50,900 nucleotides of DNA from NCBI GenBank assembly GCA_019351895.1, contig JABBOH010000001.1, positions 134,857-185,756 of the forward strand. The letters are read 5' to 3'. A program made the position numbers and the translations under genes. This DNA is from Pseudomonadota bacterium (GTDB lineage Bacteria > Pseudomonadota > Alphaproteobacteria > Acetobacterales > Acetobacteraceae). Shown in pieces: positions 41,991 to 49,347 of this stretch (positions are counted from its first letter, which is position 1; each line of letters starts with the position of its first letter). A model generated the notes under the pieces. It saw only the letters and a list, made by a program, of their open reading frames with translations, had not been told where the DNA came from and searched no databases.

Positions 41991-42827
41991 ATGGCACCCA
42001 AGGTCTCCCCATCATCCGGGCCACCATTGTATGCGCGGGTCTATCAAGCGCTGCGCGACGAGATCCTCTCGGATCGCTATCCCGCGGGCGGCCTCCTCCC
42101 CAGCGAATGCGCCCTCGAGCGGCGCTTCCTGGTCTCGCGCATCACGATCCGCCGCGGCCTGGAGGAACTGGAGCGCGCCGGGCTGATCGAGCGGAGCCAG
42201 GGGCGGAGCGCCACCGTTCTGCCTCGCCCCGCTCCGATCGTCGCGGACGTGACCGAAGCCTTCGCGGCGCATGTCGCGGAGTCTGCGGACATGCGCCCGC
42301 GCGTGCTGAGCTTCCGCTGGATCCGCCCAGAGATGGATCTCGCCGAGACGCTGGAGGTCCCGCCCGATAGCCGCGTCCTGTGGGTTACACGGCTCAGGCG
42401 CCGGCACGGCCAGCCGGTCAGCCATACGTCGGTTCATCTGCCCGAGCACATCGGCCGCGAACTCACGGAGGACCTGCTGGGCCGCTTGCAGCTTCTCGAC
42501 GCCCTCAAGCTGCACGGTCATGTGGCCGACAGCGCCGAGCAGCTGCTGAGCGCGGCTCCGGCGCCACCGAAGATCGCCAAGCATCTCGATCTGGCGCCGG
42601 GCGCGCCGATCTTTTCCATGCGCCGCCTGATGCGGGACGTGGGCGGACGGCCGATGCTGCTGCTGCATGCGTCGATGCGGTGGGACCGGTTCAGCTATCG
42701 CCTCTCCCTCCGCCAGACGCGGCCAGGGGCGGCAGCATCGCAATCCGTGGTGGCGTCCGCCGTGGCCCCGGCGGCGCGGATCGCGAACGAGGAGGATCCG
42801 ATCGAGGCGCTCGACTTCGCGCTATAG
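41991..42827 (+). CDS. GntR-family regulator (HutC subfamily, UTRA domain)
   Basis: The protein has the GntR winged helix at residues 10-80 (PLYARVYQALRDEILSDRYP, then LPSECALERRFLVSRITIRR and GLEELERAGLIERSQGRSA) and a C-terminal UTRA ligand-binding domain with VLWVTRLRRRHGQPVSHTSV and LDLAPGAPIFSMRRLMRD. UTRA domains bind small metabolites and release DNA. The close distance to the cysteine hydrolase suggests it regulates that gene and perhaps the divergent thiY operon. The last 30 residues are low-complexity. Ligand unknown. Confidence 0.93.
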   Translation: MAPKVSPSSGPPLYARVYQALRDEILSDRYPAGGLLPSECALERRFLVSRITIRRGLEELERAGLIERSQGRSATVLPRPAPIVADVTEAFAAHVAESADMRPRVLSFRWIRPEMDLAETLEVPPDSRVLWVTRLRRRHGQPVSHTSVHLPEHIGRELTEDLLGRLQLLDALKLHGHVADSAEQLLSAAPAPPKIAKHLDLAPGAPIFSMRRLMRDVGGRPMLLLHASMRWDRFSYRLSLRQTRPGAAASQSVVASAVAPAARIANEEDPIEALDFAL

Positions 42828-42898
42828 GGGCCGACAATCTTCTAAAACAGCTTAGAGTGCCCCCCGCGCGTCGAGCGCCGGGGACCGCGATTTTGCCG

Positions 42899-44023
42899 AT
42901 GGAAGAGGTTGCAGACGTGGATGGCCTCGCGGCGACGCGCGCCGAGGCCGAAACCGGGGCCGGCAGCCCGTGCGCCGCTATCGATGCAGAATGGTACCGG
43001 GGCGTCCATGCCGATATCGCGGCAGCGGCCGTCGATCCGGCCGAGCATTACCTGACGCGCGGCTGGCAGGAAGGCCGCTGGCCGAACCCCATCTTCGATC
43101 CGGGCTTCTACCAGGCTCAGTTCGCGGCGGCGCCGGAAGGCGACCCCCTGCTCCACTACCTGAACCACGGTGAGGCCGAAGGAAAGCGGCCGATCGCATG
43201 GTTCGACCCGAACTGGTACCGCGCCACCCATGCCGTGCCGGACCAAGTGTCGTGTCTCGCCCACTACCTGCGCCATCGCCGCGACGGATCGGCAAGCCCG
43301 CATGCCGGGTTCGATGCCCGCTTCTATGCCGCGCGGAACCCGGATGTCGGCGCGGCGGGGCTGGACCCGTTCGAGCACTACCAGGCACGCGGACAGGCCG
43401 AGGGACGCCTGCCCCGAGACGAAAGCGACATTCTCCGCGCGTCGGGCCTCGTCGACCCCAATTACTACTATATCAACGGGCCGGACGTGCATCAGGCCGG
43501 GTTGGACGCCGTCGACCACTATGTCTCCGACGGCTGGCGCGAATACCGGCGCCCCAATCCCTATTTCGACGGCGTCTGGTACCGGCAACGCTACGCCCCT
43601 CCGGGCGCCATGAGTCCGCTTTGCCACTATGTGCTCGAGGGCGAGGCGCTGGGGCACCGGCCCAGTCTCTACTTCGACCCCGGCTGGTATCGCGCCGAAT
43701 ACGGGCTGACACCCGGGGAGCCGGCGCTGCGCCATTATCTGACCCATCGGCCGGAGCGCCGGTTCAGCCCCCTGCCCGTCTTCGATATCGGCTTCTACCT
43801 GGCGACCTACGGCAGCGAACTTGGCCGTGCGCGCGACGTGTTCGCCCATTACCTCGCCATCGGCGCGCCGCGCGATCTTGATCCCGCGCCCTGGTTCAAG
43901 GCGGCGGAGTACCGTCGCCGGCACATGTTGGGCAAGTCGCTGCCGCCTGCGGCGACGAGCGAGGTCGCGCGCAACCCGCTGCTGCATTTCCTCTGCGCCT
44001 TTATCCTGGCCGCCGGGCGTTGA
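42899..44023 (+). CDS. Protein made of eight to nine HYL-type repeats
   Basis: The 374-residue protein is built almost entirely from units of about 36-38 residues starting near residue 27. A consensus read by eye is [FIV]D-x2-[WFY]Y-x(14,20)-HY-[LV]-x2-G-x2-EGR-x-P. Examples are FDPGFYQAQFAAAPEGDPL, FDARFYAARNPDVGAAGLDP and FDPGWYRAEYGLTPGEPAL; HYL or HYV then follows each. Units begin near 27, 65, 101, 137, 179, 217, 253, 289 and 327. There is no signal peptide, no enzyme domain and no membrane segment. The unit is the same kind as in the first 325 residues of the glycosyltransferase at 27155, and such units are known from other proteobacterial glycan-related proteins. The ATG has a poor ribosome site; a GTG about 40 bases earlier is possible. 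Function unknown, perhaps binding or scaffolding. Confidence 0.8.
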   Translation: MEEVADVDGLAATRAEAETGAGSPCAAIDAEWYRGVHADIAAAAVDPAEHYLTRGWQEGRWPNPIFDPGFYQAQFAAAPEGDPLLHYLNHGEAEGKRPIAWFDPNWYRATHAVPDQVSCLAHYLRHRRDGSASPHAGFDARFYAARNPDVGAAGLDPFEHYQARGQAEGRLPRDESDILRASGLVDPNYYYINGPDVHQAGLDAVDHYVSDGWREYRRPNPYFDGVWYRQRYAPPGAMSPLCHYVLEGEALGHRPSLYFDPGWYRAEYGLTPGEPALRHYLTHRPERRFSPLPVFDIGFYLATYGSELGRARDVFAHYLAIGAPRDLDPAPWFKAAEYRRRHMLGKSLPPAATSEVARNPLLHFLCAFILAAGR

Positions 44024-44067
44024 CGCGGCTTTGTCCCGGGCGTGGTGGATGCTAGACGCGGCACGTC

Positions 44068-44781
44068 ATGACCCAAGCGCTCGACCTGCCCCGCACGCAA
44101 CCCGTTGCCGATGAGCCAGCCGGCAGCGGCATTGTCATGGCGCTGCCCAAGGGCCGCATCCTGGCGGATTGCCTGCCGCTGCTGGCCCGCATGGGCATCG
44201 CGCCGTCCTCCGACCTCGTCGACGAGGGCAGCCGGCGGCTACGCTTCCCGACCAGCCATCCGGCGCTCGACATCGTGCGGGTGCGCTCCTTCGACGTGGC
44301 GACCTTCGTCGCCTTCGGAGCGGCCGAGATCGGCATCTGCGGGGCCGACGTCTTGATGGAGTTCGACTATCCCGAGATCTACGCGCCCCTCGACCTCGGC
44401 ATCGGCCGCTGCCGCGTCTCGGTCGCCGAACCTTCCGAGACGGCGGGGGCGGACGACGCCGGCCGCTGGTCGCGCGTGCGGGTGGCGACGAAATACCCGA
44501 ACATCGCCCGCCGCCACTATGCCGCGCGTGGCGTCCATGCCGATGTCGTCCATCTCAGCGGAGCCATGGAACTCGCCCCGCGCCTCGGCCTTGCGCGGCT
44601 GATCGTCGATCTCGTCCAGACCGGCTCGACGCTGCGGGCCAACGGCCTGGTCGAAACAGAGGTCATCGCCGCGGTGACGAGCCGCCTCATCGTCAACCGC
44701 GCGGCCCTCAAGACACGGCCCGAGGTCATCGGCGCCTGGATCGCGCGCTTCCGGCAGGCCCTCGGCGAGGCGAACGGCTGA
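44068..44781 (+). CDS. hisG: ATP phosphoribosyltransferase, short form
   Basis: HisG joins ATP and PRPP in the first step of histidine synthesis. The 237-residue length shows the short form (HisG_S), which lacks the C-terminal regulatory domain and needs HisZ as partner; hisZ is not in this window. Marks are IVMALPKGRILADCLPLL, GAAEIGICGADVLMEF and the PRPP loop LIVDLVQTGSTLRANGL. The stop overlaps the hisD start in TGATG. The order hisG-hisD is frequent in alphaproteobacteria. Confidence 0.96.
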   Translation: MTQALDLPRTQPVADEPAGSGIVMALPKGRILADCLPLLARMGIAPSSDLVDEGSRRLRFPTSHPALDIVRVRSFDVATFVAFGAAEIGICGADVLMEFDYPEIYAPLDLGIGRCRVSVAEPSETAGADDAGRWSRVRVATKYPNIARRHYAARGVHADVVHLSGAMELAPRLGLARLIVDLVQTGSTLRANGLVETEVIAAVTSRLIVNRAALKTRPEVIGAWIARFRQALGEANG

Positions 44782-46073
44782 TGCGCCGGTTCTCAACTGC
44801 CGAGGCCGATTTCGAAACGAACTTCGCGGCGCTCCTCGGCGAGGCGCGAGAGACGACCGAAAGCGTGGGCGACGCGGTCGCGGCTATCGTCGCCGATGTG
44901 CGCGCGCGCGGTGACGCGGCTCTTTGCGAGGCGACGAGCCGTTTCGACCGGGTCACGATGACGCCGGAGCGGCTCCGTGTGACGGCCGCCGAGATCACGG
45001 CGGCACGGACGGCGATCTCTCCTGATCTGCTGGCGGCGCTCGATTTGGCGGCGACGCGGATCGAGGCGTTCCACCTAGCCCAGCTCCCGCGCGACCTCGA
45101 GACCGCGGACGCCGCGGGATATCGCCTGGGCATGCGCTGGACGGCGCTCGACGCGGTGGGGCTTTATGTGCCCGGCGGCAAGGCCGCCTACCCTTCCTCC
45201 GTGTTGATGAACGCGTTGCCGGCACGGGTCGCCGGTGTGGGGCGCGTTGCGCTCTGCGTGCCTGCGCCAGATGGCGTGCTCAATCCGCTGGTTCTGGCCG
45301 CTGCCCATCGGGCGGGCGTCACCGAGGTCTATCGCGTCGGCGGGGCGCAGGCCATCGCAGCCTTCGCCTTCGGCACCGCGACCATCGCTCCGGTCGATCG
45401 CATCGTCGGGCCGGGCAACGCCTATGTGGCGGAAGCCAAACGGCAGGTCTTCGGCCGCGTCGGCATCGACGGGATCGCCGGACCCTCGGAGGTCGTGATC
45501 GTCGCCGACGAGGCCAATGACCCGGCCCATGTGGCGATGGATCTGCTCGCCCAGGCGGAGCATGACGAGTCGGCGCAAAGCATCCTCATCACGACGGACA
45601 CAAACTTCGCCGACAAGGTCGCCGAAGCGGTCGCGGCCGCGCTCCTGCCCCTGCCCCGCTCGGCCATTGCGGGCGCCAGCTGGGCGCGTCACGGTGCGAT
45701 CGTCATCGCGCGGGATTGGGAAGAGGCGAGCGAACTCGTCAACCGCCTCGCGCCCGAGCATCTGCAGATCATGTTGGACGCGCCCGAGGCATTCTTCGCG
45801 CGCATCCGGCATGCCGGCGCGGCGTTCCTTGGACGGAACCTTCCTGAAGCGGTCGGCGATTATGTCGCCGGACCCAATCACGTCCTGCCGACGGGACGAA
45901 CGGCGCGGTTCGCCTCCGGCCTGTCCGTTTTCGATTTCCTGAAGCGCACAACCTGGGTGGCCGGCGATGCGGCGGCTTTGGCCGCTGTCGGGCCTGCGGC
46001 CGTTCAACTGGCCGAAGCCGAGGGACTGGGCGCGCACGCGCGGTCGATCGCGATCCGGCTGGCCGGACGCTAA
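44781..46073 (+). CDS. hisD: Histidinol dehydrogenase
   Basis: This zinc enzyme oxidises L-histidinol to histidine in two NAD-dependent steps. The 430-residue protein has VGLYVPGGKAAYPSSVLM near residue 130, GGAQAIAAFAFGT, IVGPGNAYVAEAKRQVFG, the zinc-binding AQAEHDESAQS near residue 262, and the catalytic Glu-His pair in VNRLAPEHLQIM near residue 330. The ATG overlaps the hisG stop. An upstream extension of the frame inside hisG has no homology. Confidence 0.97.
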   Translation: MRRFSTAEADFETNFAALLGEARETTESVGDAVAAIVADVRARGDAALCEATSRFDRVTMTPERLRVTAAEITAARTAISPDLLAALDLAATRIEAFHLAQLPRDLETADAAGYRLGMRWTALDAVGLYVPGGKAAYPSSVLMNALPARVAGVGRVALCVPAPDGVLNPLVLAAAHRAGVTEVYRVGGAQAIAAFAFGTATIAPVDRIVGPGNAYVAEAKRQVFGRVGIDGIAGPSEVVIVADEANDPAHVAMDLLAQAEHDESAQSILITTDTNFADKVAEAVAAALLPLPRSAIAGASWARHGAIVIARDWEEASELVNRLAPEHLQIMLDAPEAFFARIRHAGAAFLGRNLPEAVGDYVAGPNHVLPTGRTARFASGLSVFDFLKRTTWVAGDAAALAAVGPAAVQLAEAEGLGAHARSIAIRLAGR

Positions 46074-46215
46074 CCTGATTTTATCGCCTGCGTAGCCTGC
46101 GCCCACGGAAGCGGTAGTCGAAGTTTTGCCAATCCTTACGGTTTGAATTCTTCCGCTTAGGTCTTCTGCAACACCGACGGTCTAGGGTCTCCTGGTCGAC
46201 AAGCCGGGAGCGATC

Positions 46216-48165
46216 ATGTCGGATATCATTTCCACCGCCATCACGCAGGGCATCACGCTCTCGGTCAGTCCCACGACGATCACGACTACGGGCTCGGTGA
46301 CGGCGGCGACGGGGGTGGCGATCACCGGGCCTGCAAGCGGCGGCATTCCCATCACAGGGTGGACCCTGAGCAATGAAGGCAGCGTAAGCGCGACCGCTGC
46401 GGGAGCGAACGGCGTCGACCTCGCGGGCGGCGGCTCGATCACGAACGCCGGCGTCATCTCCGGCTACAACAACGGCGTCGACGTGAGCTCCGGCTTCTCC
46501 ATTCTGACCAATACCGGAACTATCGAATCCAGCACGACGAAGGTCGTGAACGGCGCGCCCAGCAACGTCTATGTCGGCATCTACCTCGCCGGCGGCGGCA
46601 GCGTCACCAATTCCGGCACGGGAACCATCTTCGGCGGCATCGGCGGCATCGACATCGCGGGCGGGCCGGGAACCATCAGCAACACCGGCACGATCGTGAC
46701 GACGACGCTGCAGGGCAACGGCGTCGCGCTGGAGAACGGCGGCACGGTCGTCAACAGCGGCACCGGAAGTATCTACGGGGACTTCTCCGGCATCAGCATC
46801 TATGGCGGCGTCGGCGTCGTCACCAACAGCGCCGCCGTCGGAGCCATCGGGTTGAACGGCGATGGCATCTACCTGGGCGGAGGAGGAACCGTCACCAACA
46901 CGGCGAGCGGCTCCGTCATCGGCAGCTATGTGGGCATTACCACGGGGGCCATGACGGCCACGGTCAGCAACGCCGGCTACATCTACGGCGCCAATGCCGG
47001 CGTCAACGCGGGCGCTGGGGGGCTCGTCACCAACATGGCGGGCGCCACCATCCTGGCCGCGACGACGGGCGTCACCATGGTCGGGGGCACGGTCATAAAC
47101 GCCGGCACCATTCACGCCACGTCCACGAGCGGCACTGCCGTCAGCTTTGCCAGCGGGGTAGCCGAGCGTCTGGTGGTGCAGGCCGGTGCCGACTTCATCG
47201 GCGCCGTCACGGGCGGCGGCGCAGGCAGCGTGCTGGAACTGGGCGCCGAACCTGCGAGCACGACCGGAACGCTGACCGGCATCGGCGGCCAGATCACGGC
47301 CTTCGCGAGCATCGCCTTCGACAGCGGCGATGCCTGGAGCGTCGCCGGCACCATCTCGGCGTTCAATGGCGACACCGTGACCGGCTTCGCCGCTGGCGAC
47401 AGCATCGTGCTCGACGGCGTGACTGGACTGTCGAGCAGCTTCGATGCCCCGTCCGGCGCCTTCTCGCTGAGCGGCGGCGGAACGAGTGAGACCATCAGCT
47501 TCGGCGGCACGTTGGAGGGCAGTCTGCTCGCGACAGTGGTGGGCGCCAACACCGTCATCACGCTCGTGCCGTGCTTCGTTGCGGGCACGCGCATCGCGAC
47601 GCCCCGAGGCGAACAGCCGGTGGAGGCGCTGCAACCCGGCGATGAGGTCCTGACCGTGCTCGGCGAGGTTCTGCCCATCGTGTGGGTCGGCCAGCGCACC
47701 ATCGATTGCGAGACCTATCCGCAGCCGGACCGGGTCCATCCCATCCTCATCCAGGCCCATGCCTTCGCGGAGGGCGCGCCGCACCGGGACCTGCTGCTCT
47801 CGCCCGACCACGCCATCCTGGCTCATGGCGTGCTCATCCCAGCCAAGCAGCTCGTCAACGGCACGACGGTCCGCCAGATCGTCACCAGCCCTGTGACCTA
47901 TCATCATGTCGAGCTGACCCGTCATGCCGTGATTCTGTCGGAAGGGCTGCCGACGGAGAGCTTTCTCGATACCGGCGACCGTGCATCGCTTGGGATCGGA
48001 CGCGGGGACTGGCCTTCGCGCGCGTCGTCCGGCGAGCAGGGACCGGAAGCGCAGTTGATCCGCGATGCGCTTGCCTGCGCGCCGATCCGGATCGTGGGTC
48101 CGGAGGTCGATCGGGTGCGGGGGCGGCTGGACGTGCGGGGCGCGAGGACGCCCGCCCTCGCCTGA
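46216..48165 (+). CDS. Beta-solenoid protein with C-terminal Hint domain
   Basis: Residues 1-340 of this 649-residue protein are low-complexity Gly/Thr/Asn-rich and repeat a pattern of the type GGG-[ST]-[IV]-TN-x-G-x-I-x-G (for example AGGGSITNAGVISGYNNG and AGGGSVTNSGTGTIFGG), which predicts a right-handed beta-helix as in autotransporter passenger regions. Residues 340-450 hold a shorter Gly-rich connector (VLELGAEPASTTGTLTG). A Hint_2 domain begins at Cys453 in VPCFVAGTRIATPRGEQPVEAL and continues with LQPGDEVLTVLGE and DLLLSPDHAILAHGVLI. Hint domains can cleave or transfer the chain. There is no Sec signal and no outer-membrane barrel, so a type I or other route would be needed for export; no transporter is adjacent. 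GGGAG precedes the ATG. Confidence 0.88.
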   Translation: MSDIISTAITQGITLSVSPTTITTTGSVTAATGVAITGPASGGIPITGWTLSNEGSVSATAAGANGVDLAGGGSITNAGVISGYNNGVDVSSGFSILTNTGTIESSTTKVVNGAPSNVYVGIYLAGGGSVTNSGTGTIFGGIGGIDIAGGPGTISNTGTIVTTTLQGNGVALENGGTVVNSGTGSIYGDFSGISIYGGVGVVTNSAAVGAIGLNGDGIYLGGGGTVTNTASGSVIGSYVGITTGAMTATVSNAGYIYGANAGVNAGAGGLVTNMAGATILAATTGVTMVGGTVINAGTIHATSTSGTAVSFASGVAERLVVQAGADFIGAVTGGGAGSVLELGAEPASTTGTLTGIGGQITAFASIAFDSGDAWSVAGTISAFNGDTVTGFAAGDSIVLDGVTGLSSSFDAPSGAFSLSGGGTSETISFGGTLEGSLLATVVGANTVITLVPCFVAGTRIATPRGEQPVEALQPGDEVLTVLGEVLPIVWVGQRTIDCETYPQPDRVHPILIQAHAFAEGAPHRDLLLSPDHAILAHGVLIPAKQLVNGTTVRQIVTSPVTYHHVELTRHAVILSEGLPTESFLDTGDRASLGIGRGDWPSRASSGEQGPEAQLIRDALACAPIRIVGPEVDRVRGRLDVRGARTPALA

Positions 48166-48256
48166 ACGTGACGGCCCGACGCCCGCATTGCCTCTGCCCC
48201 GGAAGATCGCCAAGCTCGCGCCGTGCCGCGCCGGCGCTGGATGGGAGACCGAGGCG

Positions 48257-49291
48257 ATGGAGACCGAGACCCAGGGCGCTGACGCCGCCGCGGGTGTGCA
48301 TGTGCTGCGGGATGGCTGTGTCGGACGGCTGAAGCTCGACCGGCAGAAGGCGCTCAACGCGCTCGACCTGCCAATGATCCGTGTTCTGCGCGGGGCGCTC
48401 GAGGATTGGCGGGACGATGACGCCATCACCGCTGTGGTCATCGAAGGCGAAGGCCGTGCCTTCTGCGCCGGCGGGGACATCCGCGCCGTGCGGTCGCATG
48501 TTCTGGCCGGTGACCATGCCGAGGCGGAGCGCTTCTTCGCCGAGGAATACGCGCTCAACGCGGTCATCGCACGCTATCCGAAGCCTTATGTCAGCCTCAT
48601 CGGCGGGCTCTGCATGGGGGGCGGGCTCGGCATCTCCGCCCACGGCAGCGACCGGGTGGTGACCGAGGCGGCGATCATGGCCATGCCCGAGACCGCGATC
48701 GGCCTTGCCCCCGATATCGGCGCGACCTATTTCCTGCCGCGACTTCCCGGTTTTCTTGGCACCTATATGGGCCTCTGCGGCTATCGGCTGCAGGGGGCGG
48801 ACGCGGTCCATGCGGCGCTCGCCACCGCCTTCGTCCCGGCTGCGCGCCTGCCGGCGCTCTCGGCGGCCCTTGCCTCGGAAGGGTCTGCGGCGGTCGCGCG
48901 CTTCACCGGGCCGCTCCCACCCTACACGTTGGTGCCTGACCTTGCGGCGATCGACCGTTGTTTCTGCGCGGACAGCATGCCTGAGATCGTCGCCCGCCTT
49001 GAAGCCGAGGCGACGCCCTGGAGCGAGGCCGTGCTCAAGGTGCTGCGGACGATGTCGCCCTCCTCGCTCTGCTGGAGCCTCGCCGCCATCCGCTCGGGCG
49101 CGCACCGCACCCTGGAGGAGTGCCTCGCGGCGGAACTCGCTCTCGTCACCCGCATCATCCGGATGCCGGATTTCGCCGAGGGCGTGCGGGCGATGGTGGT
49201 CGACAAGGATCGCGCGCCGCGATGGCAGCCGCCCCGGATCGAGGATGTCGACCCGCGGCTGATCGCGGACCTGCTGCAGACCGGGCACTGA
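48257..49291 (+). CDS. 3-Hydroxyisobutyryl-CoA hydrolase (enoyl-CoA hydratase superfamily)
   Basis: A 344-residue crotonase-fold protein with the long form typical of 3-hydroxyisobutyryl-CoA hydrolase, an enzyme of valine breakdown. The oxyanion-hole and active-site segments are AFCAGGDIRAVRSHV near residue 75, GGLCMGGGLGISAHGSDRVV near residue 120 and MPETAIGLAPDIGATYFLPR near residue 148, the last with Glu and Asp at the positions used by HIBCH. The C-terminal ECH_2 region ends in VVDKDRAPRWQPPRIEDV. No other valine-catabolic gene is adjacent; the next gene is kdpD. Simple enoyl-CoA hydratase activity is the alternative but less likely. Confidence 0.9.
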   Translation: METETQGADAAAGVHVLRDGCVGRLKLDRQKALNALDLPMIRVLRGALEDWRDDDAITAVVIEGEGRAFCAGGDIRAVRSHVLAGDHAEAERFFAEEYALNAVIARYPKPYVSLIGGLCMGGGLGISAHGSDRVVTEAAIMAMPETAIGLAPDIGATYFLPRLPGFLGTYMGLCGYRLQGADAVHAALATAFVPAARLPALSAALASEGSAAVARFTGPLPPYTLVPDLAAIDRCFCADSMPEIVARLEAEATPWSEAVLKVLRTMSPSSLCWSLAAIRSGAHRTLEECLAAELALVTRIIRMPDFAEGVRAMVVDKDRAPRWQPPRIEDVDPRLIADLLQTGH

Positions 49292-49347
49292 CGCCGCGAC
49301 CGCCGTTTCTTCCGGCCGGCGTCTAAAGCGCGTATCACCGGGGCTGC

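Noticed and set aside
42380-42898. An upstream extension of the repeat protein frame inside the GntR gene
   Set aside because: The frame overlaps a well-supported GntR/UTRA protein and contains no repeat units.
46081-48567. An 828-codon minus-strand open frame opposite the Hint protein
   Set aside because: It is the mirror of the Gly-rich repeats and the Hint domain on the plus strand and has no recognisable motif.
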